Source: Sphingobacteriales bacterium 44-15 (GTDB lineage Bacteria; Bacteroidota; Bacteroidia; Chitinophagales; Chitinophagaceae). Taken from it: a DNA stretch of 64,000 nucleotides. Shown here piece by piece: positions 46,762-54,828 of the stretch. Position 1 is the stretch's first letter. The number at the start of each line of letters is the position of its first letter. The position numbers and the translations under genes are program-made. The stretch lies in the NCBI GenBank assembly GCA_001899685.1, contig MKWG01000030.1:73645-137644 (forward strand), given 5' to 3'. The notes below the pieces were generated by a model, which did not search any database, was not told the origin of the DNA, and saw only the letters and a list, made by a program, of their open reading frames with translations.

Positions 46762-46863
46762 AGAGAGGAAAAATTTGCGTTGCGAAGATAGGGAACTAAT
46801 ATTGTCTGCCAATTGTTTAAAATCTGCTTGGCAAAACTTATTTCATTTTACTCCAATAATATT

Positions 46864-47193
46864 TCATGAACCATTGGCTAAAATATTTTGGGGTTTTGTA
46901 TCCCATGCCGCATCGTACAAAAGATTAAGTGATCTGTAATACCTGCTCTCTATCCAGGTATACCCCGTAGCCGGCATTTGCTGCTCTTTACATAATATCA
47001 AGATTTGACTTGTAAGAGAATACCGTTTCAAACGTGAACCTTTTTTTATTCTGTAACCCGAAAAATTCGGCAAAAGAGATAATACTTTTTCGTGAGGGAT
47101 TAACTTTAACCGATTGAATTATCGTTGTCTTTCCCGGGCCATTAGACACGGCAAAAATCAGGAGGTGGAGTTGCTCAGATTGATCGTCTTCAT
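46864..47193 (-). pseudogene. decayed zeta-toxin-like kinase gene
   Basis: Three pieces of a zeta-toxin-like P-loop protein remain in order on the minus strand. First, LLIFAVSNGPGKTT with its Walker A (GPGKTT at 47123-47140). Second, in the same frame, KKRFTFETVFSYKSN (FETVFSY at 47012-47032), which ends in a stop after DIM. Third, in a different frame, ESRYYRSLNLLYDAAW (46918-46950), then a stop at 46864. Intact Bacteroidota relatives are about 190 residues; the segment between strand 1 and FET and the part after the stop are shortened, and the frame is broken. No antitoxin-like gene is seen beside it. Confidence 0.7.
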
Positions 47194-47227
47194 TCGCTAA
47201 AGTTACAAAAGGTAAATAAATGCATCA

Positions 47228-47917
47228 TCACACCCAGTTATTCTTATGCGCCAGGCTGATGACCTGCGCTTTGGAATTCACATGCAGCTTTTCGTAAATA
47301 TTGGCAATATGTTTACGCACCGTCAGCACACTGAGATTAAGCGCGGAAGCGATCCTTTTTGCATCCCAGCCATTTACCATCTGCTGTAATATTTCTTTTT
47401 CTCTTTCAGTGATCACAGGTGGCAGGCCAGATCCCTGCTTTACTTCCTTCTCCCCTCCTGAGCGGCTCAGCAACTGAAGCGCTTTTCTGGCAATCGGCGG
47501 GCTCATTGGCGCTCCTTCATATTGTATGACATTAATAATCGCTTCTTCAAGCATGGCAGCGCTTTCGTGCTTGAGGAGATAACCCGAAGCGCCCGCCTTT
47601 ATAGCGTCAAAGATCTTTTCATCATCATCAAAAACAGTCAATACAATAAAATGGATCTGGGGATACAAAGCCTTTGCCAGAGCAATAGTTTGTATGCCAT
47701 CCATTTCAGGCATTTCCAGGTCCATAAAGATCACCCGCGGCAGCAGTTGATGAGGAAGCCCTTTCAGCTCTTCCAGGCATTCGTTACCGTTTTTTGCCAC
47801 AAACGAAATACTATAGCCTTCCAGTTGACTTATCTTCTGAAGAAAAGTATTCCGGTTGATGGCATTATCCTCTGCAAGGGCTATGATGATAGATTGATGC
47901 TGGCTCATATATTGCAA
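47228..47917 (-). CDS. NarL/FixJ-type response regulator
   Basis: 229 residues (ATG at 47917 or 47908). Receiver domain about 8-130: acidic pair in LAEDN, phospho-acceptor aspartate in IFMDLEMPEMDG (about residue 62), Thr in VLTVFDDD and Lys in LLKHES. The C-terminal LuxR-type helix-turn-helix (about 165-229) reads ITEREKEILQQMVNGWDAKRIASALNLSVLTVRKHIANIYEKL. It is 30 bp after the histidine kinase gene and surely its partner. Candidate targets are the kinase promoter and the divergent lipoprotein promoter, which share a 19-bp element. Confidence 0.95.
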   Translation of the reverse strand: MQYMSQHQSIIIALAEDNAINRNTFLQKISQLEGYSISFVAKNGNECLEELKGLPHQLLPRVIFMDLEMPEMDGIQTIALAKALYPQIHFIVLTVFDDDEKIFDAIKAGASGYLLKHESAAMLEEAIINVIQYEGAPMSPPIARKALQLLSRSGGEKEVKQGSGLPPVITEREKEILQQMVNGWDAKRIASALNLSVLTVRKHIANIYEKLHVNSKAQVISLAHKNNWV

Positions 47918-47947
47918 TTTCGCTTAAATAAGATTAAAAGAGAATAA

Positions 47948-49930
47948 TCAATTTGTAGTAGGCGTTATTACCACAGCAGTTCCGGTGGGGATATTTTGAA
48001 GCCAGACAATATCCCATCCGCTATCCGCTGCCCGTTGTTGCATATTGGTCAACCCATTGCCTTTTTGCTTCTCTGAAAAATGCTCCGGCGTACCTTTACC
48101 ATCGTCGCTGATAGTGATCTTCCATCCTGCCGCGCTGCTCGCTATTGTAACTATTATTTCCTTTGCCTTACCATGACGAAGTGCGTTGTTGATGGCCTCC
48201 TGCATTATCCTGAAAAGATGAAATGCATGAGAAGGGGTAAGCATCCTGTTTTCCTCAATTTGTTCCATTACATTGAGCGCAGTATCGGGATAGCTTGGCT
48301 GTATGCGCTGAATAAAGATCTTGATCCTGTCGCTGATGTCTATAAGCGACAGTCCTTCTTTTTTCAAAGCCCATATAGTGTCATTCAACTGCGACACTAT
48401 CGCCTGGGAATTATTGCGCAGCTCATGAAGCGCAGCTCCACTGCGCAGGTTCTTTACTTCGGGAATGACCAGATCCAGGTTGGAAACAATGGATGCGGCA
48501 TAAGCGCCGAGATTATCATGCAGATCTGCAGCTATACGTTTGCGCTCATTTTCTTCCGCTTTGGCAACCGACTGCAGTGCAAGATCCTTCTCTTTTTCAA
48601 GCATCATTGCCATTTTCATTTTCTCGCGTTTTTGATACCCGTAAAATAAGATCACCGCAACAACTGCTGCAAAGAAGACTATTCCCATCACCGCGTAAAA
48701 AAGATTGTTCTTCCTGGTAATGGACAGTTTCTGCTGTATGATGGTGTTCTCTTTTTTTTGTACTTCATACTTTGTTTGCAGCTCAGCTATTGCCTGAGCT
48801 GAATTGTACTGGTAAAACGAATCTTTGGCTTCGAGTATCTGCTCAAGGGTATGCTGGTATGCTGCGGCGTCGCCGTTTTCCTTATAGCAACGGGCAAGCA
48901 TCTGGTAGTAGTCGAGCCTTATAGTGATTGCATTACTGAAGCTCATAGCCGTATCCGGGCCGGGAGAGCGCACATCGCCAACTACCAGGGCATCTTTACA
49001 AAGTTGGATCGCTTTTTTTACCTGGTTGGTCTGAAGGTAAAATTCCGCGAGACTGATATTATCTCCGGCATACATAGCGCCATCGCCCAGTGTTCTCCTC
49101 AGCGCTATCATATCTTTGAGAGACTGTTCTGCTTCCCGGAAATTTCCTGCTGCAGTAAGGATAGAAGCCTGCCTTTGCAGGGCAAGGGCAAGGCTTGTCA
49201 GGTTTTCTACCTGCCTGAAAAGCCTGATACCATTCTTTATGTAAAAAATAGCTGAATCTGTTTTTCCCAACTGGTGGTAAGCATCCGCTACATTCACCAG
49301 AACAGCAGCTCTCACCGGTATGAACCGTGGCGTGCCACCTGCAGCCAATAATGCCCTCGACAACCATTTAAGCGCATCCTGCGGATGGCTGCGCGCAAGC
49401 GCAATAGATCCTATCGAATTGGTGTTCTCGCTCAATATAAGTGAATCTTTGTAAGCTTCGGCTTCGCTTACAATTTTATACAGTATAGCTAATGCTTCCT
49501 GGAAATGGGAGCGGCTGGCATACGCCATGGCCTTAAGCCTTGATGCTTTAAAATAAATACTTCGCTCTTCCGGCTTCGTAACACTATTAGCGGTAATAAC
49601 AGGATCCACTGTGAAAATGGTGCTGTCTGACCATCCCCACCTGAAATAATCATAAGCCACAGCCAGCTCTGCAAGATCTTTCAGCCTTTTAGAGCTTTTT
49701 ATTTTTACTGCCAGTTCTCTCGCTGCAAAAGAAAACTGATCCAGTGTATCCCGGGGTATGCTTTTATATTCTTCACAAAGCGCCACCATTGCCTCAAGCT
49801 TTTGTTCATCTCCTCCGGCAACATATATGGCATGGCGCAGGCTGTCAATATACTTCGTTTGTCCTGCAATATTACTAATGCCGGTAAAGAACATGCTATA
49901 TATCAGCGCATATCTGTAATATCTATTCAT
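47948..49930 (-). CDS. TPR-containing sensor histidine kinase (HisKA_3 type)
   Basis: The start at 49930 gives MNRYYRYALIYSMFFTGISN, a signal-like segment, and 660 residues; 15 more are open upstream. A long periplasmic region (about 25-395) is made of helical TPR-type repeats. One membrane helix follows (NLFYAVMGIVFFAAVVAVILF, about 415-437, split here across two lines of sequence), then a short coiled coil. The HisKA_3 box ERKRIAADLHDNLGAYA holds the phospho-histidine, and the HATPase domain has EAINNALRHGKA and GNGLTNMQQRA. It is the sensor for the response regulator just downstream. Confidence 0.94.
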   Translation of the reverse strand: MNRYYRYALIYSMFFTGISNIAGQTKYIDSLRHAIYVAGGDEQKLEAMVALCEEYKSIPRDTLDQFSFAARELAVKIKSSKRLKDLAELAVAYDYFRWGWSDSTIFTVDPVITANSVTKPEERSIYFKASRLKAMAYASRSHFQEALAILYKIVSEAEAYKDSLILSENTNSIGSIALARSHPQDALKWLSRALLAAGGTPRFIPVRAAVLVNVADAYHQLGKTDSAIFYIKNGIRLFRQVENLTSLALALQRQASILTAAGNFREAEQSLKDMIALRRTLGDGAMYAGDNISLAEFYLQTNQVKKAIQLCKDALVVGDVRSPGPDTAMSFSNAITIRLDYYQMLARCYKENGDAAAYQHTLEQILEAKDSFYQYNSAQAIAELQTKYEVQKKENTIIQQKLSITRKNNLFYAVMGIVFFAAVVAVILFYGYQKREKMKMAMMLEKEKDLALQSVAKAEENERKRIAADLHDNLGAYAASIVSNLDLVIPEVKNLRSGAALHELRNNSQAIVSQLNDTIWALKKEGLSLIDISDRIKIFIQRIQPSYPDTALNVMEQIEENRMLTPSHAFHLFRIMQEAINNALRHGKAKEIIVTIASSAAGWKITISDDGKGTPEHFSEKQKGNGLTNMQQRAADSGWDIVWLQNIPTGTAVVITPTTN

Positions 49931-49962
49931 GCAGCCATTGTTAAACAACGGATAAAAATAAT

Positions 49963-50006
49963 CAAAGTGATGCATGAAAAAGCGGTATACTACAAATTAT
50001 GTATTT
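49963..50006 (-). promoter_or_regulatory. promoter of the histidine-kinase operon with candidate operator A
   Basis: On the minus strand TCACTTTG (49970-49963) matches the -7 box TAnnTTTG at 7 of 8. Seventeen bp upstream lies TACTACAAATT-AT-GTATTT (plus-strand 49988-50006), which holds the inverted repeat TACA-N5-TGTA and recurs at 50289-50307. The position suits an activator contacting RNA polymerase. Confidence 0.5.
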
Positions 50007-50273
50007 TCCTGCTTTGGCAACCACACCTGAACAAAATTTTTCCTGTCTGCATTTCTATTATCTCCCAACTGCATTGACAGGTAATCGTAGCATTATAAAT
50101 GCTGGCAAAAGCTTCATAATTATCTTCTTCTTTATTTTTTATTGCGTGTTGCAGGCTATTAATAAGACGGATTTGTGTTCTCCCGGTAAAAGAAAAAAGC
50201 ATCAGCAGAAGTATCCGTGTGTAACGACAAGTGATAGTTATATAAATGCTGAAGCAAAAGTAAAAAAACTTTT
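50007..50273. other. central part of the kinase-lipoprotein divergent region
   Basis: No gene is accepted here. Two 70-100-codon open frames exist but lack domain-like composition. The hairpin CCCGTT-AAG-AACGGG follows at 50274-50288, and on the minus strand it is followed by an A/T tract. Confidence 0.4.
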
Positions 50274-50288
50274 CCCGTTAAGAACGGG

Positions 50289-50335
50289 TACTACAAATTG
50301 AGTATTTAAATGCTATCTCCCCTTAGATACTTTTA
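50289..50335 (+). promoter_or_regulatory. promoter of the lipoprotein pair with candidate operator B
   Basis: TACTACAAATT-GA-GTATTT at 50289-50307 matches operator A at 17 of 19 bases. Twenty bp later TACTTTTA (50328-50335) is a -7-like box, putting the start of transcription near 50342 and the lipoprotein ATG 24 bp on. TACTACAAA occurs again at 50336-50344, over the likely start site. Confidence 0.5.
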
Positions 50336-50364
50336 TACTACAAAACCAATTCAATCTTTAAGTT

Positions 50365-50943
50365 ATGGCACACATTACAAAAAATCAAACCTTAGTTTAT
50401 GTAACAATATTAATAGCAATATTAACATTGGTTTCCTGTAAAAAAACAAGCCGGGATGATAATAATAACCCCGAAAATACTGCCATTGAAAACAACCTTA
50501 CAGAAAATAGTTATAGCGTAAACGGAACTGTAGTAAACGGCAGTTTCGCTCCTTTTTCCGATATCACGAACGGAGTAAGCAATTGTAACGGCTACCCTAA
50601 CACAAATTGTTTTTACATAAAGTTCAGCGGACGCGGGTTACCTAAAGCAAGCGGCATTTATGATATAGTATGGGAAGTGGGTAACCGCGATGATGCTAAA
50701 GAAATAACAGTGAGTTATAATAATTATTATACAGATAATTTACCCAAAGGAATTTTTAGTGCCTACGATTCCATTGTTCATTTCAGCAATATTCCCGCTG
50801 TCACACAAAAGGCCATTGTAACGGTCGCCAACGGAAAAGTAAATATAAAATTCACTAACCTGAAACTATACGGCACCAACGATCCTTCGACTGGCGCTAA
50901 ATATACTGCTGTTTCCGTTTCGGCAAATATTGCAGCGAAATAA
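50365..50943 (+). CDS. small lipoprotein, tandem paralogue 1
   Basis: 192 residues. The signal peptide ends LTLVSCKK, a standard Bacteroidota lipobox, with acidic and asparagine-rich residues straight after the cysteine (SRDDNNNPEN), which may act as a surface-export tag. The rest is a single beta-rich domain of about 140 residues with SYSVNGTVVNG at its start, FYIKFSGRGLPKASGIYDIVW in the middle and TQKAIVTVANGKVNIKFTNLKLY near the end. No named family was recognised. It is followed 43 bp later by a paralogue and is divergent from the two-component system. Confidence 0.85.
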   Translation: MAHITKNQTLVYVTILIAILTLVSCKKTSRDDNNNPENTAIENNLTENSYSVNGTVVNGSFAPFSDITNGVSNCNGYPNTNCFYIKFSGRGLPKASGIYDIVWEVGNRDDAKEITVSYNNYYTDNLPKGIFSAYDSIVHFSNIPAVTQKAIVTVANGKVNIKFTNLKLYGTNDPSTGAKYTAVSVSANIAAK

Positions 50944-50986
50944 TGGCTTACTCAACCCTATTCTCTAATATCAATCAATATTAAAC

Positions 50987-51529
50987 ATGAAGCACTTTTT
51001 AGTTTATTTGCCAATATTATTGTTTACATTGGTATGTTCTTGTAAAAAAGCCCCCTCTGACAATGAGAGCCGCAGCGGAGAAAATAATAATCTGGCAGAA
51101 AACAATTTTATAATTAATGGAACTAAGTATGAAGCTAACACTACCAGTTACTTCGATTTAAACAATGAAATAACCTCTTGCTACCAGATAAACCCTGACG
51201 GCTATGGTGGGTTTGATACAAAATATTGCATACATGTTTTCTTTAGCGGAAAAGTACTGCCCATAGCAAGCGGCTCTTATGATGTGGTTTTTTTCAGCAA
51301 CCTTACCGCTGATAACAATGATAAAAAACTATCGTTAACGATTTACCAAAACAACGATGCATTTTATTCCTTTGATGCAAAAACGTATCAAAACCCTGCT
51401 GCCGGGGTTACGCAAAAAGCTACCGTTACGGTGGCAAATGGGAAAGTAAATGTTAGTCTCACCAATATTAAGCTGTTTAATACCAGCCCGTCACCCATTA
51501 CACTAAGCGCAAATATTTTACTTAAATAA
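50987..51529 (+). CDS. small lipoprotein, tandem paralogue 2
   Basis: 180 residues, lipobox TLVCSCKK. It aligns along its whole length with the upstream gene: FIINGTKYEAN, HVFFSGKVLPIASGSYDVV and TQKATVTVANGKVNVSLTNIKLF match in order, while the middle loops differ. Two cysteines in each mature protein (about CYQ and YCIH here, SNC and NCF there) are in matching positions and may form a disulfide. A tandem duplication is the simple explanation. The function is unknown. Confidence 0.85.
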   Translation: MKHFLVYLPILLFTLVCSCKKAPSDNESRSGENNNLAENNFIINGTKYEANTTSYFDLNNEITSCYQINPDGYGGFDTKYCIHVFFSGKVLPIASGSYDVVFFSNLTADNNDKKLSLTIYQNNDAFYSFDAKTYQNPAAGVTQKATVTVANGKVNVSLTNIKLFNTSPSPITLSANILLK

Positions 51530-51620
51530 GTATGCTTTTAAAATAAGTCAACTCATCCACGGAGAGTAGTTGATATAAAATGGAGATCTTTTTTCTATGG
51601 TTAAAAGTAAATAACAACTT

Positions 51621-51750
51621 ATAGCACTTAATAAAAAATCTAAGATTGGTACTACTATAGAGTTATTTTTAATCTTCATCTAGTGCTATGTCAAACGTGA
51701 AATGGGAGAGGTGAAAGCTTGTCTCACGTTTCACCTCTCACGTTTCACGA
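51621..51750. repeat. inverted repeats and TTTCAC-type words downstream of the lipoprotein pair
   Basis: ATAGCACT (51621-51628) and AGTGCTAT (51682-51689) are a perfect 8-bp pair around a 53-bp stretch that includes GGTACTACTATAGAGTTATTT-like sequence (from 51648), a weak relative of operator B. Then TATGTCAAACGTGAAATG (51687-51704) repeats 14472-14489 exactly, followed by GTCTCACGTTTCACC and CTCTCACGTTTCACG. No gene is seen in this 284-bp gap. Confidence 0.5.
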
Positions 51751-51813
51751 AAATGAACAGACATAATTTGCTTGACTTGACACTAGTTGCTTTGCCTATG
51801 TTATTTATTCATA

Positions 51814-53112
51814 CTAAAACTTCCCCATCACCTTTTCCATTTGTGCCACAATACCGTCATTGCTCAAATTGCCGATACTCCCTTCATGTGTGTGATGCAA
51901 TTGCTTTTTGTAATCGAAATTGAATTTGCCCTGCTCAATATCATTGCCCACCTGGCGGTAAGCATCACGGAAGGAAATGCCTTTGTTTACCAGCTCATTC
52001 ACCGCTTCCACGCTGAACAGGTATTTGTATTTCTCGTCATCCAGTATATTGTCCTTAATGCTGATGTTCGACAACATTAGTTTTGTCATCTGTATGCAGG
52101 CTTTCAATTCCTCAATAGCGGGAAACAAAATCTCTTTGGTCAACTGCATATCGCGGTGGTAACCTGAAGGAAGGTTGTTAATGAGGAGCGTCAGCTCATT
52201 TGGAGTTGATTGTATCCTGTTGCATTTTCCTCTTATCAGCTCAAATACATCCGGGTTCTTTTTATGCGGCATAATGCTGCTGCCGGTAGTGAGCTCACTG
52301 GGAAAAGAAATAAAGCCGAAGTTCTGGTTGATATACAGGCAGGCGTCCATTGCCAGTTTACTTAAGGTTGCCGCTACGCTGCTGATACCTATGGCAACTA
52401 TCTTCTCCGTTTTGCCCCGGCTCATCTGCGCATATACTGAATTGTAGTTCAGCGCTCCGAATTGCAATAGTTCTGTTGTAAGCGTTCTGTTCAGCGGAAA
52501 TGATGAACCATATCCTGCACCACTACCCAGCGGGTTTTTATTAGCTACCTGGTACGCGGCAGCCAATAGTTCCATATCGTCGGTCAGGCTTTCTGCATAA
52601 GCGCCAAACCATAACCCGAATGATGAGGGCATAGCTATCTGGAGATGCGTATACCCCGGCAATAATTTGTCTTTGAATTTTTCGCTCTGGCTGATGAGCA
52701 GATCAAACAACTCTTTCACTTCATCTTTTATCGCCAGCACTTCAGCGCGGAGATACAATTTCAGATCCACTGCCACCTGGTCGTTCCTGCTTCTGCCGCT
52801 ATGTATTTTTTTACCGGCTTCGCCAATGCGTCGGGTAAGGAGGTATTCTACCTGGGAATGCACGTCTTCTATACCTTCTTCTATCGCAAATTTCCCGGTC
52901 AGCACCTCCTTCAATATATCTTCCAGTCCTCTCACAGCGTCAACAGCATCCTGCTCATTCATCAGCCCCACTTCTTTCAGCATTTTTACATGGGCTATAG
53001 ATCCCTGTACGTCGTATTGCGCCAGCAACAGGTCAAATTCTTTATCCCTGCCTACTGTAAATTTTTCAATCAGTTCGTTTACCGAAGAATTATCTTTTTG
53101 CCAGAGTTTCAT
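51814..53112 (-). CDS. argH: argininosuccinate lyase
   Basis: 432 residues. Fumarase/aspartase superfamily: DVHSQVEYLL, SGRSRNDQVAVDLKLY, the T-H-x-Q segment GYTHLQIAMP and the signature GSSIMPHKKNPDVFE with the mobile catalytic serine loop. It splits argininosuccinate into arginine and fumarate, the last step of the pathway. It is the last gene of the cluster on the minus strand, separated from argE by the four-helix-bundle gene and two repeat-bearing gaps, so it may have its own promoter. Confidence 0.97.
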   Translation of the reverse strand: MKLWQKDNSSVNELIEKFTVGRDKEFDLLLAQYDVQGSIAHVKMLKEVGLMNEQDAVDAVRGLEDILKEVLTGKFAIEEGIEDVHSQVEYLLTRRIGEAGKKIHSGRSRNDQVAVDLKLYLRAEVLAIKDEVKELFDLLISQSEKFKDKLLPGYTHLQIAMPSSFGLWFGAYAESLTDDMELLAAAYQVANKNPLGSGAGYGSSFPLNRTLTTELLQFGALNYNSVYAQMSRGKTEKIVAIGISSVAATLSKLAMDACLYINQNFGFISFPSELTTGSSIMPHKKNPDVFELIRGKCNRIQSTPNELTLLINNLPSGYHRDMQLTKEILFPAIEELKACIQMTKLMLSNISIKDNILDDEKYKYLFSVEAVNELVNKGISFRDAYRQVGNDIEQGKFNFDYKKQLHHTHEGSIGNLSNDGIVAQMEKVMGKF

Positions 53113-53127
53113 GTTTGTGAGTTGGAG

Positions 53128-53238
53128 GTTTCAAGATACAGGTTTCAGGTTACAGGTTGCAGGGCATTTCAATTTTTTGTCTCGTACACAATTTATGAGC
53201 CGGGAAACACCTGTCTCCCACTTGCAAAAATTGAAATG
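53128..53238. repeat. repeats upstream of argH
   Basis: CAGGTTTCAGGTTACAGG-type degenerate words (53128-53160) are followed by a perfect 13-bp inverted pair, CATTTCAATTTTT (53165-53177) and AAAAATTGAAATG (53226-53238), around 48 bp. CTTGC-AAAAATTGAAAT here is a near copy of a string inside the 14768-14874 module. Confidence 0.55.
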
Positions 53239-53260
53239 TGTCCGTTTCAAAATGAATATA

Positions 53261-53650
53261 TCAGGGTTTTGCTGATGGATATTCATTGAGATTGTCAGAG
53301 ACCCATTGAGTATATTTGTTAATTTGCTTACTAAGTGATTCATAATCATCTCTAATCTTCTTATATAAAGCGTTATCAGTTAATGATTTTGTTTCGTACA
53401 AAAAATCAAGATGTATAATTATTTCATCACATTCAGCATGAGCGTATATAAGAAACTTAATAAAATCCGCCTTGTACTTCTTGCGTCCATAGCCTTCAAC
53501 AATAGATGAAGTGATACTTTTGGATGAACGCCTTATCTGTGATCCTTCTTCAAACATTTCAAATTTTGGCAATCCCAATGTGATTCGGTGGATTTCAATG
53601 GCAAGCCTTTTAGACAAGGGGTAAATCTGCAGATCCCGGTAACTTTTCAT
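53261..53650 (-). CDS. four-helix-bundle protein (23S rRNA intervening-sequence type)
   Basis: 129 residues. The sequence fits the TIGR02436-type four-helix bundle: YRDLQIYPLSKRLAIEIHRI, FEMFEEGSQIRRSSKSITSSIVEGYGRK, a third helix ending HAECDEIIIHLDFLYE, and a fourth ending KQINKYTQWV. Members were first found in rRNA intervening sequences but also occur as free genes across Bacteroidota. Here it stands between argE and argH with repeat-bearing flanks, as if inserted into the arginine cluster. Its cellular function is unknown. Confidence 0.88.
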   Translation of the reverse strand: MKSYRDLQIYPLSKRLAIEIHRITLGLPKFEMFEEGSQIRRSSKSITSSIVEGYGRKKYKADFIKFLIYAHAECDEIIIHLDFLYETKSLTDNALYKKIRDDYESLSKQINKYTQWVSDNLNEYPSAKP

Positions 53651-53730
53651 GGTTAAATTTTTTAGAAGACTGTAAATTTATTACAATCTTGCCTATCCCC
53701 TGCACCCTGAGCCTTGAGCCTTGAAACTTG

Positions 53731-54828
53731 TCACCTCACCGCCTTGCCCAACAACTCCACATACAACCTTACTCCTTCCCTGATCTCATTTACAAAAATA
53801 AATTCATCAGCGGTATGGCTTCTGGCAGAATCTCCCGGGCCAATCTTGAGCGCAGGAAAAGGCATCAGCGCTTTGTCGGAAGTGGTGGGAGACCCGTAAT
53901 AGGTCCGACCAAGCTCCAATCCGGATTTTACCACCTGATGATCAACAGCAATGGACGAAGACCGCATCCGCAGACTTCTTGGCGTGATCTCACAGGAGAC
54001 ATTGCTTTGAATCACAGCAAGCAGCTCTTCAAAAGTATACAGCTCATTCACCCTGATATCCACTACAAAGCTGCACTGAGAAGGTACTACGTTATGCGCT
54101 TTATTTTCTGTTTGAACTACCGTAACGCTCATCTTGACAGGACCAAGCAGATCAGAGACTTTTGGAAACCGGTACGTGCTGAACCAGTTAATATCTTTAA
54201 TGGCTTTGTATATCGCATTATCACCTTCTTCCCGGGCGGCATGCCCTGCCTTGCCTGTTGCCACGCAATCCAGTACCAGCAGCCCTTTTTCTGCAACAGC
54301 CATCTGCATCTGTGTAGGCTCCCCCACTATCGCCCACGCTATACCCTTATGCTCAACAGCACTGAGAAAGGCTTTGTTATGAAGCAACATTTCTATACCA
54401 CCGCTGCCGGATATTTCCTCCTCTGCTGTAGCGGCCAGTATAATGTTATGCGAAAGGTTTTCTTTTTCATAGAAATACAGAAAAGCGGCGATGAGCGATA
54501 CAAGCGCTCCACCCGCATCATTGCTCCCGAGCCCGTAAAGCTTTCCATCCTTTTCCGCGGGACTGAACGGATCCAGCGTATACCCTTTATTGGGTTTTAC
54601 CGTATCATGATGGGAATTCAATAAAATGCTCGGTTTCTCAGGATCAAAATGCTTATTGGCAGCGTATACATTATTGCCTATGCGGAAATGCGGCAGTCCT
54701 TTCTGTGCCAGGAACAGGCATATCGCAGCAGCGGTATTATCTTCTTCCTTACTATAAGAAGGAGTGGCTATTAATTCTTTCAACAAATCAATTGCCTCAT
54801 CTGCCAGTATGGAAATATTGTTATTCAT
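53731..54828 (-). CDS. argE: M20-family N-acylornithine deacylase
   Basis: 365 residues, M20 metallopeptidase: first metal ligands in LLNSHHDTVKP, bridging aspartate in GLGSNDAGGALVSL, catalytic and metal Glu pair in AATAEEEISGSGG, and a late metal histidine in RSHTADEFI. In this context it should remove the acyl group from N-acylcitrulline or N-acylornithine. With the transcarbamylase of the cluster acting on acylated ornithine, N-acylcitrulline is the likely substrate. It overlaps argB by 8 bp. Confidence 0.9.
   Translation of the reverse strand: MNNNISILADEAIDLLKELIATPSYSKEEDNTAAAICLFLAQKGLPHFRIGNNVYAANKHFDPEKPSILLNSHHDTVKPNKGYTLDPFSPAEKDGKLYGLGSNDAGGALVSLIAAFLYFYEKENLSHNIILAATAEEEISGSGGIEMLLHNKAFLSAVEHKGIAWAIVGEPTQMQMAVAEKGLLVLDCVATGKAGHAAREEGDNAIYKAIKDINWFSTYRFPKVSDLLGPVKMSVTVVQTENKAHNVVPSQCSFVVDIRVNELYTFEELLAVIQSNVSCEITPRSLRMRSSSIAVDHQVVKSGLELGRTYYGSPTTSDKALMPFPALKIGPGDSARSHTADEFIFVNEIREGVRLYVELLGKAVR

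Noticed and set aside
46864-47073. 69-codon ORF after pyrH taken as an intact small gene
   Set aside because: Its second half matches the end of a zeta-like protein while its first half is out of frame with the matching upstream pieces, so it is part of a pseudogene.
49990-50301. Open frames of 70 and 100 codons in the kinase-lipoprotein gap
   Set aside because: They overlap each other on opposite strands, cover the predicted operators and have no domain-like sequence.
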